47,315 nt of DNA from Clostridia bacterium (GTDB taxonomy: Bacteria; Bacillota_A; Clostridia; Christensenellales; Aristaeellaceae): the NCBI GenBank assembly GCA_017509065.1, contig JAFWQM010000021.1, forward strand, positions 1 to 47,315, given 5' to 3'. Positions 7,590-15,061 of the stretch are shown piece after piece. The stretch's first letter is position 1. Each line of letters starts with the position of its first letter. Under the pieces are notes generated by a model. It saw nothing but the letters and a program-made list of their open reading frames with translations. It was not told where the DNA came from and searched no databases. Made by a program: the position numbers and the translations under genes.

Positions 7590-8789
7590 ATGAAACGATT
7601 GCTGATCTTTGCCCTGGCGATGGCGCTTCTGTGCGCCTGTATGCCCGCTTTTTCGGAGGAGGAAATGACGCCTATGTACGAACTGACCGCCGCTTACGGC
7701 TTCAAGCTCGGCGCTCCCCTGTCCTTTGACCAGCTGAAGAACCAGAAGTACCTGAACTTAGTGAAAGCCCATTTCAACTCCATCACTACCACCAATGAAA
7801 TGAAGGCCTATTCCCTGCTGGATCAGCGCGCTTCCCAGAAGCGCGGCGACGGCATGCCCGCCATGAACTACACCAATGCGGATAAGATGGTGCAGTGGGC
7901 TATGGACAACGGCATCGGCGTGCGCGGCCACGTGCTGGTATGGGACGCCTACATGACCGAATGGTTCTACCATGAGGATTTCAATGCGAACAAGCCCATC
8001 GCCAGCCGGGAAACGCTCAAGGCGCGGCTGGAATATTACATCACCGAAGTGGTGACGCACTTTGAAAAGAAGTTCCCCGGCGTGGTCTACTGCTGGGACG
8101 TGGTGAACGAAGCCGTGGCGGACGGCCCCAATGAATACGCCGCGGGCGACCCACGCCACCTGCGCACCATGCGCAGCGGCGCGGTGAACGGGTTCCAGAA
8201 GTATCTGGGCGACGATTACGTCTGCTGGGCGTTCCTCTACGCCAAAAACGCCGTGGAAGCCCTCGGCGCGGACATCAAGCTGTACTACAACGATTACAAC
8301 GCCTACTTTCCCGACAAGGCCAAGGCCATCCGCACTCTGATCGACGAAGTGAATTTCTTTGCGCAGAATGATAACGGCGAGTTCCGTCAGCTCTGCGACG
8401 GCATCGGCATGCAGGGCTACATCGGCGGCTACGGCGTTCAGGACGGCTGCCTGGTGGAGAGCCACATCGGCATGATCAAAAACGAAATCCTCAACTACGC
8501 CGCCATGGGCTGCGAGGTGCAGATCACCGAAATGGCCGTACGCAACTTCGATTTGGCCTACGCTGAAAAGCACGCGGAGTTTTATGCCAAGCTGTTTAAG
8601 ATGTTTATGTCGCTGAACGGCGAAAGCGGCAATCCTCTGAAAGCCGTTTCCATCTGGGGCCTCGGCGACACCAACGCGCCCAAGGGCAACTACGTCTACA
8701 ATTTGAACAGCCCTTACGGCGGACTGGTGGACCTGAAACTGGAGTATAAGGACGCATTTTTTAAGGTGTATGAGGTGTTGAAGCAGTAA
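7590..8789 (+). CDS. Secreted GH10 endo-1,4-beta-xylanase-like hydrolase
   Basis: Glycoside hydrolase family 10, cleaving beta-1,4-xylan or related glycans outside the cell. It has an N-terminal signal sequence (MKRLLIFALAMALLCACMPAFS) with cleavage after AFS or a non-canonical lipobox at LCAC. The GH10 barrel follows: TTTNEMK near residue 67, the acid/base Glu174 in WDVVNEA and the nucleophile Glu314 in QITEMA. Two His residues normally conserved around the active site are replaced: the LVWH position is Asp119 (LVWDAYM) and the QSH position is Tyr277 (GMQGYI). No carbohydrate-binding module is attached. AGGAGG lies nine bases before the ATG. Specificity for xylan is therefore probable but not certain. 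Confidence 0.9.
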   Translation: MKRLLIFALAMALLCACMPAFSEEEMTPMYELTAAYGFKLGAPLSFDQLKNQKYLNLVKAHFNSITTTNEMKAYSLLDQRASQKRGDGMPAMNYTNADKMVQWAMDNGIGVRGHVLVWDAYMTEWFYHEDFNANKPIASRETLKARLEYYITEVVTHFEKKFPGVVYCWDVVNEAVADGPNEYAAGDPRHLRTMRSGAVNGFQKYLGDDYVCWAFLYAKNAVEALGADIKLYYNDYNAYFPDKAKAIRTLIDEVNFFAQNDNGEFRQLCDGIGMQGYIGGYGVQDGCLVESHIGMIKNEILNYAAMGCEVQITEMAVRNFDLAYAEKHAEFYAKLFKMFMSLNGESGNPLKAVSIWGLGDTNAPKGNYVYNLNSPYGGLVDLKLEYKDAFFKVYEVLKQ

Positions 8790-8798
8790 AGGTTTACG

Positions 8799-8901
8799 AG
8801 AGTACAGAGTGCAGAGTACAGATTTATATGGTCGAAATGCTGCGGCTCCCGCGTCACAAAAACTATATAATCTGAACTATGTACTCTGAACTCTGTACTC
8901 T
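8799..8901. repeat. 21-bp inverted repeat between xylanase and dUTPase genes
   Basis: The 21 bases at 8799-8819 match the reverse complement of 8881-8901 at 20 of 21 positions, separated by 61 bases. Each arm itself contains two direct copies of AGAGTAC. An extra CAGATT/AATCTG pair (8819-8824, 8869-8874) lies just inside. It follows the xylanase stop by nine bases and could act as a large transcript-end hairpin or be a small mobile palindrome. There is no T-run. Confidence 0.7.
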
Positions 8902-8925
8902 ATCTGTGTTTAAGGGGGCATTGCC

Positions 8926-9351
8926 TTGACAATCCAGGTTCGCTATCACGCCGACATTCTACCGCTAAAAAAGCTGCCCCAAGGGGACTGGATCGACCTG
9001 CGGGCAGCGGAAACCGTCGAAATGAAAGCGGGGGAATACCGGCTCATTCCCCTGGGCGTTTCCATGAAGCTGCCCGCCGGGTACGAGGCCCACGTCGCCC
9101 CGCGCTCATCCACGTTCAAAAAGTGGGGTATCCTGATGACCAACAGCGTGGGCGTAATCGACGAAAGCTACTGCGGGGACAACGACCTGTGGTACTTCTC
9201 CGCTGTGGCCCTGCGGGATACCCGCATCGAAAAGAACGACCGTATCTGCCAGTTCCGTATCATGAAGAAAATGCCCGATGTCAATCTGGAAACGGTGGAA
9301 TTCCTTTCCGCGCCCGATCGGGGCGGCATCGGCTCCACAGGAGAAAAGTAA
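8926..9351 (+). CDS. dut: dUTP diphosphatase
   Basis: Hydrolyses dUTP to dUMP and pyrophosphate, keeping uracil out of DNA and supplying dUMP for dTMP synthesis. The 141-residue protein shows all five trimeric dUTPase motifs: [32 protein letters not shown] (with the catalytic Asp), RICQFRI and the C-terminal P-loop-like RGGIGSTG. The start is TTG at 8926, placed by AAGGGGG seven bases upstream; no ATG fits. The next gene begins one base after this stop, so the two are probably cotranscribed. A dCTP deaminase-dUTPase was considered, but the motifs and length fit plain dUTPase. Confidence 0.92.
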   Translation: MTIQVRYHADILPLKKLPQGDWIDLRAAETVEMKAGEYRLIPLGVSMKLPAGYEAHVAPRSSTFKKWGILMTNSVGVIDESYCGDNDLWYFSAVALRDTRIEKNDRICQFRIMKKMPDVNLETVEFLSAPDRGGIGSTGEK

Positions 9352-9352
9352 C

Positions 9353-10144
9353 ATGGATTTTGACTGCGTTCCCGCGCCGATTCTGAAATACATTCAGGGC
9401 CTGCCTTATCAGGTGAATGAGACAGGCATGTCCGGTTCTCAGGTGCTGATGTTCCCGGATATGGTGCTGAAAATCGGCCCCCGCAGCGCCCTGACCGATG
9501 GCATGGTGGAGGTGATGCGCTGGCTGGAGGGCAGGCTGCCCGCGCCGCGTATCCTCCATTTCGATCGGGAGCAGGAAAAGGAATACCTGCTGATGACCCG
9601 CGTTCCGGGGAAAATGGCCTGCGACAAGCGTTATATGAACCAGCCGGAGATGCTGCTCAAGCTGTTGGCGGAAGCGCTGCATATGCTCTGGCAGGTCGAT
9701 ATAACCGGCTGTCCCCGAAGCCGTACTTTGGATGACGAACTGAAACACGCGCGGTACAGCCTAAAAAACGGGCTGGTGGATTTTTCCCGCTGTGAGCCCG
9801 AAACCTTCGGCCCCGGCGGCTTTGAGAGTCCGGAAGCGCTGCTCGCCTGGCTGGAAGAGAACAAACCGCCGCTGGAGCCTGTTTTTTCCCACGGCGACTG
9901 CTGCCTGCCAAACATCTTTTTTGACGGGGAGCGGGTCAGCGGATTCATCGACCTGGGCGATTCGGGCATCGCCGACAAATGGCGGGACCTGGCGCTGTGC
10001 TACCGCAGCCTGAAACACAACACCAACGGTTTCTACGGCTTTACAATTCCGGGCTTCCAGCCGGAAAAGCTGTTCGATTATCTGGGCATTGCGCCTGACT
10101 GGGACAAGATGCGCTATTATATCCTGCTGGATGAGTTCTTCTGA
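9353..10144 (+). CDS. APH(3')-family aminoglycoside phosphotransferase-like protein
   Basis: Kinase-fold protein resembling kanamycin/neomycin 3'-phosphotransferases. With ATG at 9353 (AGGAG nine bases upstream) it has 263 residues, almost the length of APH(3')-IIIa. Visible motifs are Lys40 in MVLKIG (ATP lysine), the Brenner motif HGDCCLPN with catalytic Asp182 and Asn187, the metal Asp200 in GFIDLGDSG, ADKWRDLALCYRSL, and the conserved C-terminal tail LLDEFF. All key residues are intact. It follows dut by one base in a housekeeping context, and no mobile element is nearby. Family membership is clear; real drug resistance is an inference. Confidence 0.85.
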   Translation: MDFDCVPAPILKYIQGLPYQVNETGMSGSQVLMFPDMVLKIGPRSALTDGMVEVMRWLEGRLPAPRILHFDREQEKEYLLMTRVPGKMACDKRYMNQPEMLLKLLAEALHMLWQVDITGCPRSRTLDDELKHARYSLKNGLVDFSRCEPETFGPGGFESPEALLAWLEENKPPLEPVFSHGDCCLPNIFFDGERVSGFIDLGDSGIADKWRDLALCYRSLKHNTNGFYGFTIPGFQPEKLFDYLGIAPDWDKMRYYILLDEFF

Positions 10145-10147
10145 GGC

Positions 10148-10176
10148 TTGCGTGTTTGCCCGATCTGGTATATAAT
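10148..10176 (+). promoter_or_regulatory. Promoter of deoD
   Basis: TTGCGT (10148-10153) and TATAAT (10171-10176) are separated by 17 bp, starting just after the stop codon of the APH-like gene. AGGAGG at 10185-10190 follows at once, so the 5' leader is very short. Confidence 0.7.
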
Positions 10177-10197
10177 AGGCCAAAAGGAGGAATGAAG

Positions 10198-10902
10198 ATG
10201 CCTACATTACATAACGGCGCGAATCCGGGCGATTTCGCATCCACCGTGCTCATGCCCGGCGACCCGCTGCGCTCCAAGTTCATTGCCGACAATTATCTGG
10301 AAAACGCTAAATTGGTGAACAACGTGCGCGGCGTGCAGGGCTATACCGGCGAATACAGGGGCAAGCGCGTGTCCGTGATGGCGTCCGGCATGGGGATGCC
10401 CTCCATCGGTATTTATTCCTATGAACTGTACAATTTCCTGGGCGTGGAAAACATCATCCGCGTGGGCTCCGCCGGGATGATCAGCCCGAAGCTCAAAATC
10501 CGCTCCATCGTGGCGGGCATGAGCGCCTATACCAACTCCAATTACGGCGCACAGTTCGGCTTCAACGGCAACCTCGGCCCCTGCTGCTCCTACGAGCTAT
10601 TGGAAAAAGCCGTAGCCGCCGGGCGGAAAATGGGCCATGAGATCGTGGTGGGGCCGGTGTATTCCACGGATACCTTCTACGACGCTTCTGTTGTCAAGCC
10701 CGCGACGGTTTTAAAAGATTTAGGCGTGCTGTGCATCGAGATGGAAGCCTACGCCCTGTACCTGAACGCCGCCCGCGCCGGGAAAAACGCGCTGTCCCTG
10801 CTGACGATTTCCGACAACGTGTTCACCGGCGAGAGCCTCACCCCCCAGGAGGTGCGCGAAACCTTCACCCAGATGATGGAAATCGCGCTGGAAATCGCGT
10901 GA
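10198..10902 (+). CDS. deoD: Purine nucleoside phosphorylase (DeoD type)
   Basis: Phosphorolysis of purine (deoxy)ribonucleosides to base and (deoxy)ribose 1-phosphate in nucleoside salvage. Family motifs in order are MPGDPLRSKFIADNYL (phosphate site), VMASGMGMPSIGIYSYEL, IIRVGSAG, the nucleoside-binding CIEMEAYALY and ISDNVFTGE near the C terminus. Length is 234 residues, typical of the hexameric DeoD group. AGGAGG at 10185-10190 is seven bases before ATG 10198, while the ATG at 10192 is too close, so MPTLHNGANPGD is taken as the N terminus. It overlaps the downstream gene by four bases. Confidence 0.95.
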   Translation: MPTLHNGANPGDFASTVLMPGDPLRSKFIADNYLENAKLVNNVRGVQGYTGEYRGKRVSVMASGMGMPSIGIYSYELYNFLGVENIIRVGSAGMISPKLKIRSIVAGMSAYTNSNYGAQFGFNGNLGPCCSYELLEKAVAAGRKMGHEIVVGPVYSTDTFYDASVVKPATVLKDLGVLCIEMEAYALYLNAARAGKNALSLLTISDNVFTGESLTPQEVRETFTQMMEIALEIA

Positions 10903-11324
10903 GAATATTGGTCAGCGCCTGCCTCTTGGGCGTTTGCTGCCGCTACGACGGGGCAGCAAAGCCCTGTCAACAGGTCATGGATTTGGCGAAAGATCACGCA
11001 TTGATTCCCGTCTGCCCGGAGCAGCTCGGCGGTCTGCCCACGCCCCGCATTCCCGCTGAGATCCGGGGTGAGCAAGTGGTGAACCGCGAAGGCAAGGACG
11101 TTACGAAAGCATACAAAAAAGGCGCGGAGGAAACCGCGCGGCTGTTTCAGCTATTGAACTGTGACTGTGCCATCCTCAAAGCCCGCAGCCCGTCCTGCGG
11201 CTGCGGGCAGGTGTATGACGGCTCCTTTTCCGGCGCGCTCGTTCCCGGCGACGGCATGACCGCCCGGGCGCTCAAAGCGCTCGGCGTTCCCGTGACCACG
11301 GAAGAAGCGCTTTCGGGCCTTTGA
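10899..11324 (+). CDS. DUF523 family protein
   Basis: Small conserved bacterial protein of unknown biochemical function. The 141-residue chain has the hallmark N-terminal SACLLGVCCRYDG, the CPEQLGGLPTPR block and the SPSCGCGQVYDGSF block, in the normal order and length. Several Cys residues are conserved and could bind metal or sulfur. The start is GTG at 10899, within the GTGA overlap with the deoD stop, so it is translationally coupled to deoD. I do not assign a pathway; the coupling only suggests coexpression with nucleoside salvage. Confidence 0.85.
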   Translation: MRILVSACLLGVCCRYDGAAKPCQQVMDLAKDHALIPVCPEQLGGLPTPRIPAEIRGEQVVNREGKDVTKAYKKGAEETARLFQLLNCDCAILKARSPSCGCGQVYDGSFSGALVPGDGMTARALKALGVPVTTEEALSGL

Positions 11325-11338
11325 CCGCGCGAAGCATT

Positions 11339-11770
11339 TTACTCCACGGTGAACTCTGTCCATTCGACGTGATTGTATTTCATTACTTCGTCCGCCTTTT
11401 TCATTCCAAGCTTTTCATAGAACGGCACCGCTTTCGCGTTTGCGGCCAGATACACGGCGATATCTTTCTCGCCACCGGCCAGCGCGAGAGCGGTTTTCAT
11501 CAGGCCGCGGCCGATCCCCTGGCGCACGCAGCTTCGGTCAACGCCCAGATCGGTCACGAACAGCCAGTAGGCAAAGTCCGTCACGCCGAGCAGCACACCG
11601 ACGACGCGGTTCTCCCCGTCCCTGGCCGTGAGGTTGATGGACGCGTTGTTCAGCAGCTTGGGGATACGCTCATGAAAGCGCTCTTTGGGGTATTGCGAGC
11701 CCAGGTCCGTGCGCTTGAGGAAATCAATGTATTCCTCCGGTGTCAGGCGTTCGCTGTTTATTGTATACAT
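11339..11770 (-). CDS. GNAT family N-acetyltransferase
   Basis: Acetyl-CoA-dependent acetyltransferase of the GNAT fold; acceptor unknown. The 143-residue protein has the central beta4 region (VVGVLLGVTDFAYWLFVTDLGVD), the acetyl-CoA pyrophosphate loop RQGIGRGL, and the C-terminal AVPFYEKLGMKKADEVMKY typical of the family. GGAGG lies five bases before the ATG. It converges with the DUF523 gene with only 14 bases between the stops and no clear terminator. A hairpin repeat lies upstream. Confidence 0.88.
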   Translation of the reverse strand: MYTINSERLTPEEYIDFLKRTDLGSQYPKERFHERIPKLLNNASINLTARDGENRVVGVLLGVTDFAYWLFVTDLGVDRSCVRQGIGRGLMKTALALAGGEKDIAVYLAANAKAVPFYEKLGMKKADEVMKYNHVEWTEFTVE

Positions 11771-11840
11771 GATGGCCTCCGTTTTCTTTCAATTCCTTCA
11801 TACTGAATGGGTTTTAGATGGTAAAGTCTGAATTCCTTAC

Positions 11841-11904
11841 GGCTTTCTCGGAAAGGGGTTTGGGGGAAACCGCTCTTTGGCCGCCAAAGAGCGGTTTCCC
11901 CCAA
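11841..11904 (-). repeat. Dispersed hairpin repeat, copy D (reverse orientation)
   Basis: A 21-bp perfect stem (11860-11880 with 11884-11904) with a three-base CCG loop. The flanking 11841-11859 is, in reverse complement, the same ACCCC-TTTCCGAGAAAGCC tail seen after copies A, B and C. It lies between the start of the GNAT gene and the stop of nnr. It has no T-run, so terminator function is doubtful. Confidence 0.8.
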
Positions 11905-11929
11905 TATCTTCTTGAATTTTCAGGTAAAG

Positions 11930-13513
11930 TCATCGGAAACACTTTGGCGCGGGGAGTTCGCCCCACCCCCAGCGTTCGGCGTCGTGCAGACAGGAGATCA
12001 GTTGGTCGGTGGTCAGTTCCCGCCGGCCATATTTTTCTTCACCGACGATACCCGCCATGCCGTGCCAGAGGCAGGCCAGCGCGGTTCGTTCAAACGGTGA
12101 CATCGGGCCAAGGTCGTGAAGCAGCGCGGCCAGAATCCCCGTCAGCGCATCGCCGCTGCCGCCTTTCGCAAGGGCGGGCGTGCCGACGGTGTTGAGATAA
12201 TATTTCGGTTTCTCCCCTTCGATGACACAAATCACACTTACGTCGCTTTTCAGCACGGCGGTGCATCCGTATTTTTCCGCAAGCGCGCGAGCGGCGGCGG
12301 GACGATCCGCCATGATTTTATCCATCGGCCAGCCCAGCAGCCGCGCCGCTTCACCGGGATGCGGCGTGATGACCGCGTTTTCTCCCGGCTTCATTTCATG
12401 CTTCGCCAGCAGGTTCAGCGCGTCCGCGTCCCAGACGGAGGGCTTCTCCGGGTTCCACAGCTTTAATATATTTTGCCAGATTTCCTCGCTTTGCCCTAAT
12501 CCGCAGCCAACGGCGAACACGTCAAAGACGGGCGGATTTTTGATTGCTTCCCCGATCTCCATACACATGGCGTTGGGAACCAGCGTTTGCAGTACGGGGA
12601 TGATTTCCTTTTCGCAGGTAATCGTGGTCAGCCCCGCGCCTGCCGTCACCGCGGCCTTGGCGCACATGGCGGCGGCTCCGGCCATGCCCGTCTTCCCCGC
12701 GTAAATCAGCACGCGCCCGCATTCGCCCTTATGGGCGGTAATGTCCCGCGGGTGAAGAAAGCGCAAGGCACGGGGTGTGTATACATTCCGCGAAGGTTCC
12801 GCGTCCGGCAAACCAAGCATCTGCCATAAACCAATATCAGCAACCACGATTTTCCCCACGGCATCCCGATGATTCGTCAGAAACAGACCAACCTTTGGGG
12901 CATGGAAAGTAACGGTTACATCGGCATGGATGAACGCGCCGGGGGCATCGCCTGTCGTTCCGTCGATGCCGCTTGGAATGTCCACGGCGATGACAGGTTT
13001 GCGCCGGGTAAAATCACTGAGCGCCGCGTTCATAATGCTGCTGGTCAGCGCGTCCGGTTCGCCGTGCAGTCCCGTTCCCAGCAGCGCGTCCACCGCCCCG
13101 TCGAAGGCCTCATAAAAGCCTGATTCAGAATAGGGCAAAGATTCTGCGGGGATATCCCGCAGATTGAGAACACGAATTCCCATCTGTTCCGCCCACGTGC
13201 GGTTGATTTTCGCGTCCGGGGTTTTGGGTTCACCGGTCATATAGACGATGGGCTTGCCGCAGCGCATAGCAAACAAACGGGCGGCGGCCAATCCGTCACC
13301 GCCGTTATTTCCCGTGCCGCAGAGGAACAAAACCTGCTTTTGATCACAGGAGCCACCCAGTGCTTTTTCCAATTCGTCCACCACAGCAATGGCCGCGTGC
13401 TCCATCAATAAGATGCTGGGAACGCCCAAATCAAAAGCTTTCTGCTCCGTGCGGCGCATTTCTTCCGGTGTAAGCGCTTCATATTGAAAGCGTTTTGAAT
13501 CGTCAAACAGCAT
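11930..13513 (-). CDS. nnr: Bifunctional NAD(P)HX epimerase/dehydratase
   Basis: Repairs damaged hydrated NADH/NADPH. The N-terminal half (about residues 1-220) is the YjeF_N epimerase domain with FLCGTGNNGGDGLAAARL. The C-terminal half is the ribokinase-like ADP/ATP-dependent dehydratase with VITPHPGEAARLLG and the NTVGTPALAKGGSGDALTG signature, where the Asp of GSGD is catalytic. With start ATG 13513 it has 527 residues, the usual size for the fused enzyme. The frame runs up to a GTG at 13540, but that lies inside acpS; AAAGGAA upstream supports 13513. It follows acpS by two bases, an association often seen in bacteria. Confidence 0.94.
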   Translation of the reverse strand: MLFDDSKRFQYEALTPEEMRRTEQKAFDLGVPSILLMEHAAIAVVDELEKALGGSCDQKQVLFLCGTGNNGGDGLAAARLFAMRCGKPIVYMTGEPKTPDAKINRTWAEQMGIRVLNLRDIPAESLPYSESGFYEAFDGAVDALLGTGLHGEPDALTSSIMNAALSDFTRRKPVIAVDIPSGIDGTTGDAPGAFIHADVTVTFHAPKVGLFLTNHRDAVGKIVVADIGLWQMLGLPDAEPSRNVYTPRALRFLHPRDITAHKGECGRVLIYAGKTGMAGAAAMCAKAAVTAGAGLTTITCEKEIIPVLQTLVPNAMCMEIGEAIKNPPVFDVFAVGCGLGQSEEIWQNILKLWNPEKPSVWDADALNLLAKHEMKPGENAVITPHPGEAARLLGWPMDKIMADRPAAARALAEKYGCTAVLKSDVSVICVIEGEKPKYYLNTVGTPALAKGGSGDALTGILAALLHDLGPMSPFERTALACLWHGMAGIVGEEKYGRRELTTDQLISCLHDAERWGWGELPAPKCFR

Positions 13514-13515
13514 AA

Positions 13516-13890
13516 CTATCCGTTCCTTTCCGCCACGCACACCGCCGCCGCCACGCCGCCGTCATGGGTGATGGAGAGAAAAAAGGAGTCGATGCGTTTA
13601 TCCTCGGCAAAGCGCGCGTATTCACCGGACAGCGAATAATATGGCGCGCCGCGCTCGTCGTGCAGCACGGAAATATCCCGAAGATCCGCCACGATGCCGA
13701 GGCCCAGCGCTTTCGCCAGCGCTTCCTTGGCGGCAAAAATCCCCGCCATGGATGCAGCGCCAGACTTCCCTTTTCCCTGAATATACGCCTGCTCCTCCGC
13801 GCTGAAAAAGCGGGCCAGGAACCGGCCGTCCAGCAGGAGCTTTTCCATGCGGGCAATCCCGCATACGTCCAATCCTACACCGATGATCAT
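13516..13890 (-). CDS. acpS: Holo-[acyl-carrier-protein] synthase
   Basis: Transfers 4'-phosphopantetheine from CoA to acyl carrier protein, activating fatty-acid synthesis. The 124-residue protein begins at ATG 13890, overlapping the upstream stop (ATGA), with MIIGVGLDVCGIARME, the AcpS signature holding the Mg-binding Asp. It also shows FAAKEALAKALGLGI (the second metal and substrate motif) and SITHDGGVAAAVCV at the C terminus. The open frame extends upstream to 13953, but those residues do not look like AcpS. It sits between a P1-family hydrolase and nnr in one tightly packed minus-strand unit. Confidence 0.94.
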   Translation of the reverse strand: MIIGVGLDVCGIARMEKLLLDGRFLARFFSAEEQAYIQGKGKSGAASMAGIFAAKEALAKALGLGIVADLRDISVLHDERGAPYYSLSGEYARFAEDKRIDSFFLSITHDGGVAAAVCVAERNG

Positions 13891-14840
13891 GGCCTGGAAT
13901 ACAGCAGGGCGTTGGCGATGGCCCTGGCGGTCACTTCCGCGGCGGCGGCGCACAGCTTCACGAAATTGACTTCCGCGTCCGTGCGGGCGGTGGCGAGGGC
14001 GAAGAGGGTGTCGCCGTCCATCTGGGTATGTACCGGGCGAATCGTCCGGGCCAGGCCGTCGTGGCTCACGTCAGCCAGGCGATTCACCTGCTCCTTGGTC
14101 AGTTTACAGTCCACGGCGATCACGCCGATGGTGGTGTTGCTGCCGGGGGCGGGAATGCGGATCTGCTGGGGCACAGGCGCGTGGCCGTACAGCAGCCCTT
14201 CGGCCAGGACGGGCGTTCCGTCCGGCATATGGGCGCAGCCCAGCACCTCCTGGGTTTCCGGGTGGTACACGTCGCCCACAGCGTTGACGGCGACGACCGC
14301 GCCCACCGTCACGCCCTCGGGAAGCGTGATGGACGCGGAGCCGATGCCGCTGCCCTGGGGCACCGCGCCGGGCACCAGCTTGCCAACCGTCGCGCCTGTG
14401 CCCGCGCCGACCTTGCCCTGGCTCATGCCCTTGGCGGCGTTCATACAGGCGGAGCGGCCCATGGCGGCATCAGGCCGGATGGAAGGATCGCCCACCGCTA
14501 AATCAAACAGCACGGCGGCAGGCACGATGGGCACATGCACGCTGCCCATGTCCATACCGCAGCCCATCTGCTCCAGGTAGCGCATCACGCCGCCCGCTGC
14601 GTCCAGCCCGAACGCGCTGCCGCCGGACAGTACGACAGCGTTCACGTTTTCCACCAAATTGCCGGGACGCAATAAATCTGTTTCTCTGGTGCCGGGAGCC
14701 GCGCCGCGGACAGATACGCCTCCCGTGGCCCCTTCCTTCCGGCACAGCACCACGGTGACGCCCGTTTTGCCCCTTGCGCTCTGGGCGTGGCCTACCCGGA
14801 TGCCGTGCACGTCGGTAATATCGCCGGGATAATAATTCAT
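13887..14840 (-). CDS. P1 family (DmpA/NylC-type) N-terminal nucleophile hydrolase
   Basis: Member of the self-processing P1/S58 family, which includes D-aminopeptidase DmpA, beta-peptidyl aminopeptidases and 6-aminohexanoate-oligomer hydrolase NylC. The 317-residue precursor contains GSNTTIGVIAVD, where Asn235-Thr236 matches the NylC-style autocleavage point with Thr as the new N-terminal nucleophile (DmpA uses Gly-Ser). Other family segments are VVLSGGSAFGLDAAGGVM and KVGAGTGATVGKL. No signal peptide, so it is cytosolic. GAGGTG precedes the ATG. The physiological substrate is unknown. It overlaps acpS by four bases. Confidence 0.85.
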   Translation of the reverse strand: MNYYPGDITDVHGIRVGHAQSARGKTGVTVVLCRKEGATGGVSVRGAAPGTRETDLLRPGNLVENVNAVVLSGGSAFGLDAAGGVMRYLEQMGCGMDMGSVHVPIVPAAVLFDLAVGDPSIRPDAAMGRSACMNAAKGMSQGKVGAGTGATVGKLVPGAVPQGSGIGSASITLPEGVTVGAVVAVNAVGDVYHPETQEVLGCAHMPDGTPVLAEGLLYGHAPVPQQIRIPAPGSNTTIGVIAVDCKLTKEQVNRLADVSHDGLARTIRPVHTQMDGDTLFALATARTDAEVNFVKLCAAAAEVTARAIANALLYSRP

Positions 14841-14891
14841 AGAATCACCTCATTTGCGACAGACGTTTTCTAACCCTCATGAACATGAGGA

Positions 14892-15029
14892 GTTTTCCGG
14901 GGGAAACCATTCTTTGGAGGCCAAAGATTGCCTTCCCCTCGCAGGGGAAGGTGGCGCGAAGCGCCGGATGAGGTCTATCCCCCGGACCCCCTTCCAAGAA
15001 AGCCATAATCGCTTTGGTCTTTTTGCCAA
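14892..15029 (+). repeat. Dispersed hairpin repeat, copy A (interrupted)
   Basis: The left arm at 14897-14917 and the AGG loop match copies B and C. The right arm begins (CCAAAGA, 14921-14927) but is then broken by about 50 unrelated bases and resumes as TCCCCCGG near 14978. The conserved tail ACCCCCTTCCAAGAAAGCC and a T-rich end (GTCTTTTTG) follow. It lies between the P1 hydrolase start and the flavin reductase stop. Confidence 0.75.
14928..14977 (+). repeat. Second palindromic repeat nested in copy A
   Basis: The interrupting sequence contains CCTTCCCC-tcgca-GGGGAAGG followed by GGCGC-gaa-GCGCC and GGATGAGG. This composition resembles a REP-like intergenic element I associate with Clostridia. 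It occupies the place of about six bases of the expected right arm, so it looks like an insertion or replacement. Confidence 0.6.
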
Positions 15030-15061
15030 TGAACGAATCTTTTACTCGTAAATGGCTATCA

